Source: Gaiellasilicea sp963761905 (GTDB taxonomy: Bacteria > Actinomycetota > Thermoleophilia > Gaiellales > Gaiellaceae). Taken from it: a DNA stretch of 64,000 nt. Within the stretch, counting starts at the first letter, position 1. Each line of letters starts with the position of its first letter. The position numbers and the translations under genes are program-made. The stretch lies in contig CAVXIQ010000008.1 of assembly GCA_963761905.1 (NCBI GenBank), forward strand, positions 1-64,000, in the 5' to 3' direction. Positions 16,812 to 26,256 of this stretch are shown piece by piece. A model generated the notes under the pieces. The model ran no database searches. It had not been told where the DNA came from and saw nothing but the letters and a program-made list of their open reading frames with translations.

Positions 16812-19169
16812 TTGTCTCAGCTTCGATCGCGGCTGCTCGTGGTCGCTTCTACGCTCGTCGCGCTCGTGTGGGCCACTGCCGCGAGCGCCTCGCCGAACGG
16901 CGTCGTCATCTCGGAGTTCCGCTTCACCGGACCGTCCGGTGGCAGCGACGAGTTCGTCGAGCTGCTGAACACCTCGAGCGCGCCCGTCGCGATCGGCGGT
17001 TGGAGGCTCGAGGGTTGCGCGGCCGCCTCCGGGGCCGCGACGCTTCCGCGTCGCCGTTCCAGCGGGAATCACCCTCGCCGCCGGCGGCCACTACCTGTTC
17101 ACGAACAGCACGCCGACGACCGGCTACAGCGGTTCTGTGCCAGGGGACGCGACCTATCACGACCGGCCTCTCGGACACCGGCGGCGTGCGGATCACCACA
17201 GCCGCGAACGCCGTCGATCGACGGCGTCGGCAGCTCGGAAGGCGCGGTCGACGTTTGCCGCGAGGGCGTCGGGCTCGTGCTCACCGGAACCGGAGATCGC
17301 TCGTTCGAGCGGCGCACGGGCGGGACGCAGGACACCGACGACAACGTCGCCGACTTCGTCGGGCCGAAGGCGCGGCGATCCGCAGAACTTCGGCGTCGTC
17401 ACGCCGCCACCGCCCCGTGCAGCTCGAGATCGGCCAGATCCAGGGTGCGGCGCACGTCTCTCCGCTACTCCGGTCAGCGCGTGAGCACGCAGGGCGTCGT
17501 CACGGCCGAGCGGCTGAACGGCTTCTGGATCCAGGACGCCACTCCTGACGCAGACGTGAACACGTCCGAGGCCATCTTCGTCTTCGGCTCGCCGACGGCA
17601 GTTGCCCCCGGCGATGCGGTGAGCGTCATCGCGACCGTCAGCGAGTTCCGCCCGGGAAGCACGGGGCTCTCGATCACGCAGCTCGGCACTGCGACGGTGA
17701 CGGCGGCAGGACCGGGCGCAGCGATCCCGCCGACGGTGCTCGGCGCCGGCGGTCGGGTGCCGCCGACGACGGTGATCGACAACGACACGACCGGAAGCGT
17801 CGAGACCGGCCCGACGACCTTCGACCCGGCGCAGGACGGAATCGACTTCTACGAGAGCCTCGAGGGGATGATCGTCCAGGTCAACAACGCGGCCGTCGTC
17901 GGGCCGACGAACAGCGCCTTCGGCGAGGTCTGGGTGCTGCCGGACGGCGGCGCCGGCTTCGGCCTGCTCACCTCGCGCGGCGGGATTCTCGTCCAGCCGA
18001 CCGACTTCAACCCTGAGCGGATCCTGATCGACGACGAGATCCTCCGGGACCTGATCGTCCCGCGCCCATCTGCCGGCCAGACCCCGAGCGTGAACGTCGG
18101 CGCGCGCGCGACGGCGCCGATCGTCGGGCCGCTCGACTACAACTTCTCGAACTTCAGGGTGCAGGCTCTGACGACGCCGACGTTCGATCCGGGCACGCTG
18201 GCGCCGGAGGTCACTGCGGCTTCGCGTGACCAGGAGATCGCAATCGCGACCTTCAACGTCGAGAACCTCGATCCGAGCGACACCGCCGCGCTGCCGCGGC
18301 TCGCCGCGCAGATCGTGGACAACCTCCGCTCGCCGGATCTGATCGGCATCGAGGAGGTGCAGGACAACTCCGGCGCCACGAACGACGGCACGGTCGACGC
18401 CTCCCTGTCGTGGGCGGCGCTGATCGCCGCGATCCAGGCGGAGGGCGGCCCGCTCTACGAGTACCGCCAGATCGATCCGGTGAACAACGCGGATGGCGGC
18501 CAGGTGGGCGGGAACATCCGCGTCGGCTTCCTCTTCCGCACCGATCGAGGACTCAGCTTCATCGATCGTCCGGGCGGCGACTCGGTCACGCCCGTCTCGG
18601 TCGTCGATCACCCGTCCGGGGCGCAGCTCTCGATCAGCCCCGGCCGGATCGAGCCGGCCGATCCCGGCTTCGTTGCTACGCGGAAGTCGCTCGTGGGCGA
18701 GTTCCGGTTCCGCGGCAAGAAGCTCTTCGTGATCGTCAACCACTTCAGCTCCAAGGGTGGCGACGAGCCGCTCTTCGGCCGGTTCCAGCCCCCCGCGCGC
18801 TCGAGCGAGGTCGCACGGCACCAGCAGGCCCAGGTGGTGAACGACTTCGTCGACGAGCTGCTCGCGGTCGATCCGAACGCGAACGTCGTCGTGGTCGGGG
18901 ACATCAACGACTTCGAGTTCTCGGAGACGGTCGAGATCCTCGAGGGCGACGAGCTGACGACGCTGATGAAGACGCTCCCGGCGAACGAGCGCTACTCGTA
19001 CGTGTTCGAGGGGAACTCGCAGACGCTCGACCAGATCCTGGTCAGCAACTACCTGCTGGGCCGCTTCCCGCTCACGTACGACGTCGTGCACGTCAACGCC
19101 GAGTTCTCGGATCAGGCGTCCGACCACGATCCTTCGGTCGTCCGGATCGACCTGACGGGGCGGCCGTAG
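16812..19169 (+). CDS. Exported lamin-tail nuclease (endonuclease/exonuclease/phosphatase fold), frameshifted near the N-terminus
   Basis: About 786 codons. The TTG start 16812 gives a signal peptide (LLVVASTLVALVWATAASAS), then a lamin-tail domain (NGVVISEFRFTGPSGGSDEF), an OB-like domain (GVVTAERLNGFWIQDATPDA) and, from ~480, an endonuclease/exonuclease/phosphatase domain. The last has IATFNVENLDPSDT, IGIEEVQDNSG, FVIVNHFSSKGGDEPL, VVVVGDINDFEFSE and ASDHDPSVV, i.e. the Asn/Glu metal and Asp-His catalytic motifs. This is the architecture of secreted DNases such as NucH/ExeM. About five frame changes occur between 17040 and 17445; the rest is intact. The 5'-nucleotidase follows 47 bp downstream, suggesting joint breakdown of extracellular DNA. 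Confidence 0.85.
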   Translation: MSQLRSRLLVVASTLVALVWATAASASPNGVVISEFRFTGPSGGSDEFVELLNTSSAPVAIGGWRLEGCAAASGAATLPRRRSSGNHPRRRRPLPVHEQHADDRLQRFCARGRDLSRPASRTPAACGSPQPRTPSIDGVGSSEGAVDVCREGVGLVLTGTGDRSFERRTGGTQDTDDNVADFVGPKARRSAELRRRHAATAPCSSRSARSRVRRTSLRYSGQRVSTQGVVTAERLNGFWIQDATPDADVNTSEAIFVFGSPTAVAPGDAVSVIATVSEFRPGSTGLSITQLGTATVTAAGPGAAIPPTVLGAGGRVPPTTVIDNDTTGSVETGPTTFDPAQDGIDFYESLEGMIVQVNNAAVVGPTNSAFGEVWVLPDGGAGFGLLTSRGGILVQPTDFNPERILIDDEILRDLIVPRPSAGQTPSVNVGARATAPIVGPLDYNFSNFRVQALTTPTFDPGTLAPEVTAASRDQEIAIATFNVENLDPSDTAALPRLAAQIVDNLRSPDLIGIEEVQDNSGATNDGTVDASLSWAALIAAIQAEGGPLYEYRQIDPVNNADGGQVGGNIRVGFLFRTDRGLSFIDRPGGDSVTPVSVVDHPSGAQLSISPGRIEPADPGFVATRKSLVGEFRFRGKKLFVIVNHFSSKGGDEPLFGRFQPPARSSEVARHQQAQVVNDFVDELLAVDPNANVVVVGDINDFEFSETVEILEGDELTTLMKTLPANERYSYVFEGNSQTLDQILVSNYLLGRFPLTYDVVHVNAEFSDQASDHDPSVVRIDLTGRP

Positions 19170-19216
19170 TGACCGACACCGAACCGACTTTCGAGCATCT
19201 ACCCAAGAGGGAGACG

Positions 19217-21062
19217 ATGAAGAAGACACTGTTGATCCTCGTGGCGTTCGCGCTTGCGATCGCCGCGGCCCCGAGCGCGCTGGCGAAGGGCCCGAAGCCT
19301 GAGAAGCCGGAAAAGCCGAAGAAGGAGAAGCTGACCACGGTCACGCTGCTCGCGTTCAACGACTTCCACGGCCATCTCGAGCCGAGCACGCCCGGCACGA
19401 TCCAGGTCGGCTGCTGCAACACCTCCTCGACCGGGGTGAAGACGGCGATCACCGTTCCCGCCGGGGGCGCCGAGTACTTCGCCACGCACATGAAGGCGCT
19501 CGGCTCCGAGCAGGAGGACACCTACGTCGTCGGCGCGGGAGACATGATCGGCGGCACGCCGCTCCTCTCCGGGCTCTTCCACGACGAGCCGACGATCGAG
19601 TTCCTGAACTCGATCGGCACCGACACCGTCGGCGTCGGCAACCACGAGTTCGACGAGGGCAAGGCGGAGCTCCTGCGGATGCAGTACGGCAACCGGAGCT
19701 ACGACGGCGGCGGCCCGGTCGGCGGCACGCCGTACGTCCCGGCGCGGCCCGACGGCTGTCATCCGGTCGACGGCTGCCAGGACGGCACGCCGTTCTACGG
19801 CTCCGTCTTCCAGTACCTCGCGGCGAACGTGATCGACGAGAGCACGAACAACCCGCTGCTCCCGCCGTACAAGATCGTGAACACGTCGAAGGGCGAGAAG
19901 ATCGCCTTCATCGGCGAGACGTTCGAGAACACGCCGCTCGTCGTGACGCCGACCGGCGTCGCGGGGCTCGACTTCCTGGACGAGGCGGACACCGTCAACG
20001 CCCTGATCCCCCGCCTCAAGCAGCGGCAGGTCGAGACGATCGTCCTGCTTCTCCACCAGGGCGGCTTCCAGAACCCGCCTTTGCCGGCAGCGGGCGGCTT
20101 CACTGACGTCAACAAGTGCGAGAACTTCAGCGGCGCCGAGTTGATCGACGTCGTCGAGCGGCTGGACGACGAGGTGGACGTGGTCGTCAGCGCCCACACG
20201 CACGCGCCGTACATCTGCACGATCGACGACCGGCTCGTCACGAGTGCCGCCTCGTTCGGCCGGCTGATCACGTCGATCGAGCTGACGATCGACCGGCGCA
20301 CGAACGACGTCGTCTCTGCGACCGCGAAGAACAACATCGTCACGCAGACGGTGGCGAAGGACGCGGCGACGACCGCCCTGCTCGCGCCGTACGTCGCGGT
20401 CTCGGCGCCGATCGCCAACCGCGTGATCGGGAGCATCACGGCCGATCTGCGCTCGGCTCGCGATACGCCGAGCGGACAGGTGGCCTCGGGCGAGCAGCCG
20501 ATGGGCAACGTGATCGCAGATGCCCAGCTCGCCGCCACGGAGGCGTCCGATTTCGGCGGCTCAGTGGTTGCGTTCATGAACCCGGGCGGTGTTCGCGCCG
20601 GTCTCTTCTACGCGAACAGCACAGGTGGTGAGCAGCCGGGTCAGGTGACCTACAGCGAGATGTTCACGGTGCAGCCGTTCTCGAACACGCTCGTCGTCAA
20701 GACCTGCACCGGGGCGCAGATCGAGGCGCTGCTCGAGCAGCAGTTCGTCGTGCAGACGCCGAATCCGCGCATCCTGCTGCCGTCGGACAGCCTCCGCTAC
20801 ACGTGGACGGCAAGCGGTCCGGCCGGCGACAAGGTCGATCCGGCCTCGATCAAGATCGACGGCGTCACGGTTTCTCCGACCGCGAGCTATCGCGTGACGA
20901 TGAACTCGTTCCTCGCGGACGGGGGCGACGGCTTCACGGTCTTCACCCAGTGCACGCAGCCGCTCGGCGGCGAGGTCGATCTCGATGCGGCGGTGCGGTA
21001 CTTCATGGAGAACTCGCCGATTTCTCCGCCCGCGCTGAGACCGCATCACCCGCCTCCCCTAG
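19217..21062 (+). CDS. Exported 5'-nucleotidase/UshA-like metallophosphoesterase
   Basis: About 615 residues. Signal peptide 1-23 (LLILVAFALAIAAAPSALA) followed by a Lys/Pro/Glu-rich linker. Metallophosphatase domain: LLAFNDFHGHLEP, VGAGDMIGGTPLLSG, GVGNHEFDEG and VVSAHTHAPY carry the di-metal ligands. The C-terminal nucleotide-binding domain has FMNPGGVRAG and YSEMFTVQPFSN. The enzyme removes phosphate from nucleotides outside the membrane. Near 21040 one extra base shifts the frame; corrected, the protein ends ALDRITRLP at the TAG 21060-21062, just before a terminator. ATG 19217 follows GAGGGAG. Probably one operon with the upstream nuclease. Confidence 0.9.
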
Positions 21063-21071
21063 GCGGTCGAA

Positions 21072-21107
21072 CGGTGGGGGCGGCTCCGGCCGCCCCCACC
21101 GCTTTCT
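21072..21107 (+). terminator. Hairpin terminator after the 5'-nucleotidase
   Basis: 13-bp perfect arms (21072-21084 and 21089-21101), TCCG loop, followed by CTTTCT. It supports the corrected stop at 21062. Confidence 0.8.
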
Positions 21108-21108
21108 G

Positions 21109-21114
21109 TAGCGT
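21109..21114 (+). promoter_or_regulatory. Putative -10 for leaderless azlC
   Basis: TAGCGT, six bases before the ATG at 21121, which has no ribosome-binding site. Confidence 0.5.
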
Positions 21115-21120
21115 CGAGGC

Positions 21121-21765
21121 ATGCCCGGTCGCCTTCGCGACGGAGCCCTCGCCGCGCTTCCGCTCGCGCCCGGCCCGCTCCTGTTCGGCGCCTCGTTCGG
21201 CGTGCTTGCCGCCGATGCCGGGCTCAACTCGGTGGCCACGGTACTCATGTCCGCGACCACGTTTGCAGGCTCCGCCCAGTTCGCCGCCGCCTCGGTGCTC
21301 GAGACGGGCGGGGGCGCGATCGCGGCGATCGTCGTGGCCGTGCTCCTGAACGCGCGCTACGTGCCGCTCAGCGTCTCGGTCGCGTCGATCTTTCCGGGTT
21401 CACGGCGGCGCCGGCTCGTCGAGTCGCAGCTGATCGTCGACGAGTCGTGGGCGCTCGCCGGTCGCAACGGGAACTTCGAGTACGGCGTCCTCGTCGGCGC
21501 CGGACTGCTCTTCTACGTGCTCTGGGTCGGCGGCACGGCAGCAGGGACGATCGTCGGCGACCTCCTCGACCCGGAGGCGATCGGCCTCGACGCGGCCTTT
21601 CCGGCGCTCTTCCTCGCCCTGCTCGTTCCCTACGTCCGAGCGCGTCGCTCGCTCGTGGCGGCCGTACTCGCCGCCGCGATCACATTTGTCCTGATCCCGG
21701 TCGCGCCACCCGGCGTGCCCGTCGTTGCGGCGGCGCTTGCCTGCCTCGTCGGGCTGCGACGGTGA
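21121..21765 (+). CDS. azlC: AzlC-family amino-acid exporter, large subunit
   Basis: A 214-residue membrane protein of the AzlC family, which with AzlD exports branched-chain amino acids and analogues. Typical landmarks are PLLFGASFGVLAADAGL, the FAGSAQFAAASVL segment, LLNARYVPLSVSV and VDESWAL, with about six helices to a terminal VVAAALACLVGLRR. Length is normal. The stop overlaps the azlD start by GTGA, so the pair is translationally coupled. The mRNA appears leaderless. Confidence 0.9.
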   Translation: MPGRLRDGALAALPLAPGPLLFGASFGVLAADAGLNSVATVLMSATTFAGSAQFAAASVLETGGGAIAAIVVAVLLNARYVPLSVSVASIFPGSRRRRLVESQLIVDESWALAGRNGNFEYGVLVGAGLLFYVLWVGGTAAGTIVGDLLDPEAIGLDAAFPALFLALLVPYVRARRSLVAAVLAAAITFVLIPVAPPGVPVVAAALACLVGLRR

Positions 21766-22073
21766 GCGACGCCTGGATCGTCGTCGCCGTCGTCGGGGCG
21801 GCGACCGTGCTCCTCAAGGCCGCAGGCCCGGTCTTCCTCGGCCGGCGCGAGCTACCGACACGCGTGGCGGGCGTCGTCGAGGTTCTGGCTCCGGCGATGC
21901 TCGCGGCGCTGGTCGTCACCCAACTCTTCGGGGGCGATCGGGAGCTCGTGTTCGACGGACCGCGGCTGCTCGGCGTCGCGGCCGCCGGGGTCGCGCTCGT
22001 GCTCCGCGCCCCGCTGATCGTCGTGATCGTCGTGGCAGGGGCGGCGGCCGGCCTCGCTCGCCTGCTGACCTGA
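21762..22073 (+). CDS. azlD: AzlD-family amino-acid exporter, small subunit
   Basis: A 103-residue protein with three to four hydrophobic segments (WIVVAVVGAATVLLKAAGPV, VEVLAPAMLAALVVTQLFGG and APLIVVIVVAGAAAGLARLL). It is the small partner of AzlC in export of branched-chain amino acids. GTG 21762 overlaps the azlC stop. The LKAAGPVFLGRRELP segment matches the conserved start of the family. Confidence 0.88.
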   Translation: MSDAWIVVAVVGAATVLLKAAGPVFLGRRELPTRVAGVVEVLAPAMLAALVVTQLFGGDRELVFDGPRLLGVAAAGVALVLRAPLIVVIVVAGAAAGLARLLT

Positions 22074-22106
22074 GCTCGTGTGCAAGAACTCAACTCCGAG
22101 GCGCTC

Positions 22107-22112
22107 TAGGAT
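22107..22112 (+). promoter_or_regulatory. Putative -10 for the choline-kinase-like gene
   Basis: TAGGAT, eight bases before ATG 22121, again without a ribosome-binding site. Confidence 0.45.
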
Positions 22113-22120
22113 CGCTCAGC

Positions 22121-22994
22121 ATGCGGCCCGAGGCGATCGTCGAGCGGATCTGGCCCGGCCGCGAGGCGCGCGTCGAGGTGCTCGGCGGCGGGATCACGAA
22201 CCACAACTTCAAGGTGACGCTCGACGACGGGACGTACGTGCTGCGGATCGCCGGTCGCGACACGAATCTGCTCGGGATCGACCGGCGCGCCGAGTACGAG
22301 GCATCGCTGGCGGCCGCCGCGGTCGGGGTGGGGCCGGAGGTGATCGAGCTCGTCGAGCCCGAGGGCTACCTCGTGACCCGGTTCATCGAAGGGACGCGCG
22401 TGCCGGCCGAGACGATGGGGTCTCCGGACGGGCTCGGGCGGTTCGCGCAGTCGCTTCGCGCCGTCCATGCGGGGCAACCCATCCCCTCCCGATTCGACGC
22501 GTTCCGCGTCGTCGAGGTCTATCGAGAGCGCGCGGTGGCGCACGGGATCCCTACCCCAGCGGCCTACGAGCACGCGAGCCAGATCGCAGACGAGATCGAA
22601 CGCGCGCGAGGGCCCGTCGCCGAGCGTGCGTGTCACAACGATCTCCTGAACGCGAACCTCGTCGACGACGGCAGCCGGATCCGGATCGTCGACTGGGAGT
22701 ACGCGGGGATGGGCGACGTCTTCTTCGACCTCGCCAACTTCGCAAGCAACCACGAGCTCGAGGACGCCGCGGTCGAGGAGCTGCTGCGCGCCTATTTCGG
22801 CGAGGTACGCGCCGAAGACGAGCGCAACCTGCGCCTGATGCGCTTCATGTCCGACTTCCGCGAGGCGATGTGGGGTGTGCTCCAGCAGGCCGTCTCCGAG
22901 CTCGAGTTCGACTTCGCGGGGTACGCGCAGCGCCACTTCGATCGGCTCGAGCGGAACCGTCGAGGATCCCGCTTTCCGCCGGGCGCTCGGGTAG
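22121..22994 (+). CDS. Choline/ethanolamine-kinase-like phosphotransferase
   Basis: About 290 residues of the protein-kinase-like APH/choline-kinase fold. VLGGGITNHNFKVTLDDGTY is the nucleotide-binding sheet, HNDLLNANLV the catalytic loop with Asp, and IVDWEYAGMGDVFFDLANFA the metal-binding DWE typical of choline and LicA-type kinases. A frame change near 22953 hides the true end; read correctly the protein ends VEDPAFRRALG at TAG 22992-22994. The next gene starts at once, and a dimethylglycine/sarcosine-type dehydrogenase there makes a choline-related substrate plausible. Confidence 0.8.
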
Positions 22995-25403
22995 ATGAAG
23001 ACGCGGGCTCGCGCGGTGGTGGTGGGTGGCGGGGTCGGCGGCTGCTCGATCCTCTACTGGCTCGACGCGGCTCGGCTGGGACGACGTCGTTCTCGTCGAG
23101 CGCGCGGATCTCACCTCGGGCTCGACGTTCCACTCCGCGGGGCTCGTCGGCCAGCTTCGCAGCTCGCTCTCGCTGACCTCGATGATGATGAGCTCCGTCG
23201 AGCTCTATCGCGAGCTGGCGACCGAGGTCGGGCTCGAGACCGGCTGGCGCGAGGTCGGCTCGCTGCGGCTCGCATCGTCGCCGGAGAGGATGGAGGAGAT
23301 CGCTCGCCAGTCCGGCTGGGCGAAGACGTTCGGGCTGCCGCTCGAGCTGATCTCCGCGGCAGAGGCGCAGGAGCTCTTCCCGCCGATGTCGATCGAGGGC
23401 GTCCTCGGCGCCGCCTATCTCCCGACCGACGGCTACATCGACCCCTCGCAGCTCACCCTCGCGCTCGCCGAAGGCGCCCGACGGCGGGGTGGGGAAGTGC
23501 AGACCCATACCCGCCTCCAGTCGATCACCGTCCGGAACGGCCGGGTTGCGGGCGTCGTCACCGACAAGGGCGACGATCGAGACGGAGATCGTCGTCAATG
23601 CGGGCGGGATGTTCGCGCAGGAGCTCGGCGCGCTCGCCGGCGTGAACGTCCCGATCGTGCCGATGGCGCACGAGTACCTGATCACGCGGCCGAGCGGGCT
23701 CTCGCACGACCTGCCGACGATGCGCGATCCGTCGCTGCTCGTCTACTTCCGACCAGAGTCGGGCGGCCTGATCATGGGCGGCTACGAGCGCGACCCTCTG
23801 CCGTGGTCGCTCGACGGGATCCCGGCCGATTTCAACGGCAAGCTGCTGGCGGAGGACTGGCCGCGCTTCGAGCCGCTGCTCGAGAACGCGATCCGGAGGG
23901 TGCCGTCGCTCGAGGAGCTCGAGGTCGTGAAGCTGATCAACGGGCCGGAGGCGTTCACCCCGGACGGTGAGTTCATCCTCGGCCCGAGCGACGTTCGCGG
24001 CTTCTGGGTGGCTGCAGGCTTCTGCGCTCACGGGCTCGCCGGCGCCGGCGGGATGGGGAAGCTCGTCGCCGAGTGGATCGTCGAGGGAACGCCGAGCCTC
24101 GACGTGTGGCAGATGGACTCGCGCCGCTTCGGCGCCGCGTACAGGAGTCGCGAGTACACGGTGGCGCGGACGAAGGAGATCTATTCGACCTACTACGACG
24201 TCAAGTACCCCGCGCACGAACGATCCGCCGGGCGGCCGCTCCGCGTTTCTCCGGCGTACGGCCGGCTGCAGGAGCTCGGGGCCGCGTTCGGCGAGAAATC
24301 CGGCTGGGAGCGCGCGAACTGGTTCGACTCGAATGCGCCCGCCGGCGACGAGGGCCTTCGCCCGCGCGGCTGGGCTGGAAAACACTGGTCGCCGGCGATC
24401 GGCGCCGAGCACCGTGCCTGCCGCGAGGCGGCGGCACTCTTCGACGAGACCTCGTTCGCCAAGCTCGAGGTTTCCGGCGAGGGCGCCGCGGCGCTGCTCG
24501 ACCGTCTCTGCGCGAACCGCGTCGTCCGAGAGGTCGGCGCGATCACGTACACCCAGATGCTGAACGCGCGCGGCGGAATCGAGTGCGATTTCACGGTCAC
24601 CCGGCTCGGCGAGGATCGCTTCCGGATCGTCACGGGAACGGCCTTCGGTCGCCACGACCTCGCCTGGATCCGCCAGCACGCGCCCGACGACGGCAGCGTG
24701 CGACTCGACGACGTCACGTCGGCCTACGCCTGCTTCGGCCTGTGGGGGCCGGCCGCACGCGCGATCCTCGCGCCGCTCACCACGGGCAACGCGCTCGACT
24801 TCCCGTACCTGCGCGCCGCCGAGATCTCGGTCGGTCGGGTGCCGTGCCTCGCACTCCGGGTCACGTACGTCGGCGAGCTCGGCTGGGAGCTCTACTGTCC
24901 CGTCGAGCTCGGGCTGGCGCTCTGGGACACGATCTGGGACGCGGGTCGCGAGCACGGGCTCGTCGCCGGCGGCTACCGCGCGATCGACTCGTTGCGGCTG
25001 GAGAAGGGCTACCGCGTCTGGGGATCGGACATCACCCCCGTGGACACGCCCTACGAGGCGGGTCTCGGCTTTGCGGTCAAGCTCGACAGGGACTTCCTCG
25101 GCCGGGAGGCGCTCGAGGCGGCGAGAGAGCCGGCGCGCCGCCTCTGCTGCCTCACGCTCGCCGATTCTCGAGCCGTCGCGCTGGGCTCGGAGCCGGTCCG
25201 AGTCGAGGGCGCGCTGGTCGGCCGGGTGACGAGCGGCGGCTACGGCTACACCGTCGAGCGCTCGATCGCGTACGCCTACCTGCCCGCGAAGTGGAGCGAC
25301 TCCCGGGACAGCGGTCGAGGTGGAGGTCTTCGGCGACTGGGTTGCCGCGGAGGTCGCCGTCGAGCCGCTCTACGACCCGAGCGGCGAGCGGTTGGCCCGC
25401 TAG
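22995..25403 (+). CDS. FAD-dependent dimethylglycine/sarcosine dehydrogenase-type enzyme with GcvT domain (frameshifted)
   Basis: About 803 codons. The N-terminal DAO-type FAD domain has VVVGGGVGGCSILYWL, and STFHSAGLVGQLRSS includes the His that binds FAD covalently in dimethylglycine dehydrogenases. Then come an FAO-type middle domain (YRSREYTVARTKEIY) and a C-terminal GcvT/aminomethyltransferase tetrahydrofolate domain (LFDETSFAKLEVSG, VTYVGELGWELYCPVELGLA, YRAIDSLRLEKGYRVWG). It oxidises an N-methyl amino acid, passing the C1 unit to folate. Frame changes at about 23085, 23570 and 25305 are needed; the true stop is TAG 25401-25403. Starts directly after the choline-kinase-like gene. Confidence 0.85.
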
Positions 25404-25526
25404 GACGGCTGGCGAGGGCAGTGGCGAAGCACGCCCGGTCACTGCCGCGTCACCGACCGACTATCCCGCGGTCGCCTCGGTCTCAGAGCCGGGGCTGTGC
25501 CCGGCAATCGCTGATCGTGTACGCGT

Positions 25527-26225
25527 CTACGCCGGAGGCCGAAGCGCCGCGAACGGATCCGTGATCTCGAGCCCGGTCGAGCTGAAGCGATAGAGCTCGG
25601 CCGGCCGGCCGCCGACGCGGCCGGGATCGCGCCGCTCCCCGGTCTGCTCGAGCACCTCGCGCCGCAGCAGCACCCGCTTCAGGTTGGTCGCCGAGACCTC
25701 GTAGCCAAGTGCGGCGACATAGAGGTCTCGGAGCTCAGGAAGGGTGAACGTCGGCGGGGCGAGCGCGAAGCCGACGTTCGTGTAGGAGAGCTTTGCGCGC
25801 AGCCGCTCGCGTGCTGCGAGCACGAGCTCCCCGTGGTCGAAGGCGAGCTGGGGAAGCCCGTCGACGGGATGCCAGGCGGTGTCGGCCGGCAGCTCGGGGT
25901 CGATTCCCGCGGGCACGAGCCCGAGGTAGGCGGTGGCGAGCTCCCAGCGGCTCGGGTTCCGCGAGGGGTCGCTCCACGTGCCGAGCTGCTCGGCATGGGC
26001 GAGCTCGCGGACGTCGACCTTCATCGCGAGGTGGCGGCGGATCGACTCGTCGAGCGTCTCGCTTGCCGCGAGCGTTCCGCCCGGAAGCGCCCATGCCGTC
26101 GCGAATGGGTCACGGGCTCGTTGCCAGAGCAGGGTCTGCAGCGTCTGCGCGCGAACCTGGAGCACGACGGCGAGGACGACCTGGACGGGTGGTGTGCTAG
26201 ACTCGCCGATAGGTTTCCGCCTCAC
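25527..26225 (-). CDS. nrtR: NrtR-type regulator: degenerate Nudix domain plus winged helix
   Basis: 232 residues. Residues ~15-150 form a Nudix fold (VVLQVRAQTLQTLLWQRARD, then WALPGGTLAASETLDESIRR). The canonical Nudix box GX5EX7REUXEEXGU is lost: RRHLAMKV stands where REUXEE should be, so hydrolysis is unlikely and the domain probably only senses a ligand such as ADP-ribose. The C-terminal winged helix (FTLPELRDLYVAALGYEVSA, NLKRVLLRREVLEQTGER, RPAELYRF) is the DNA-binding part of NrtR repressors of NAD metabolism. GTG 26225; its promoter is shared with the divergent lipoprotein gene, the likely target. Confidence 0.82.
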   Translation of the reverse strand: MRRKPIGESSTPPVQVVLAVVLQVRAQTLQTLLWQRARDPFATAWALPGGTLAASETLDESIRRHLAMKVDVRELAHAEQLGTWSDPSRNPSRWELATAYLGLVPAGIDPELPADTAWHPVDGLPQLAFDHGELVLAARERLRAKLSYTNVGFALAPPTFTLPELRDLYVAALGYEVSATNLKRVLLRREVLEQTGERRDPGRVGGRPAELYRFSSTGLEITDPFAALRPPA

Positions 26226-26239
26226 AGTCTAAAACCTTA
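26198..26239. promoter_or_regulatory. Divergent nrtR/BMP promoter-operator region
   Basis: Two inverted repeats cross here: TAGACT (26198-26203) with AGTCTA (26226-26231), and AGGTTT (26211-26216) with AAACCT (26232-26237). On the minus strand TAAGGT (26239-26234) lies eight bases before the nrtR GTG as a leaderless -10. The repeats are candidate NrtR operators (inference). Confidence 0.45.
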
Positions 26240-26256
26240 GCGAAAGGCCTTTCCCA

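Noticed and set aside
17193..19229. 678-codon open frame on the minus strand opposite the nuclease
   Set aside because: Composition is Arg/Asp/Val-rich with no domain; it mirrors a clear nuclease frame. Same for long antisense frames at 2206-3606, 4450-5934, 28340-30028, 32282-34102 and 41107-42267.
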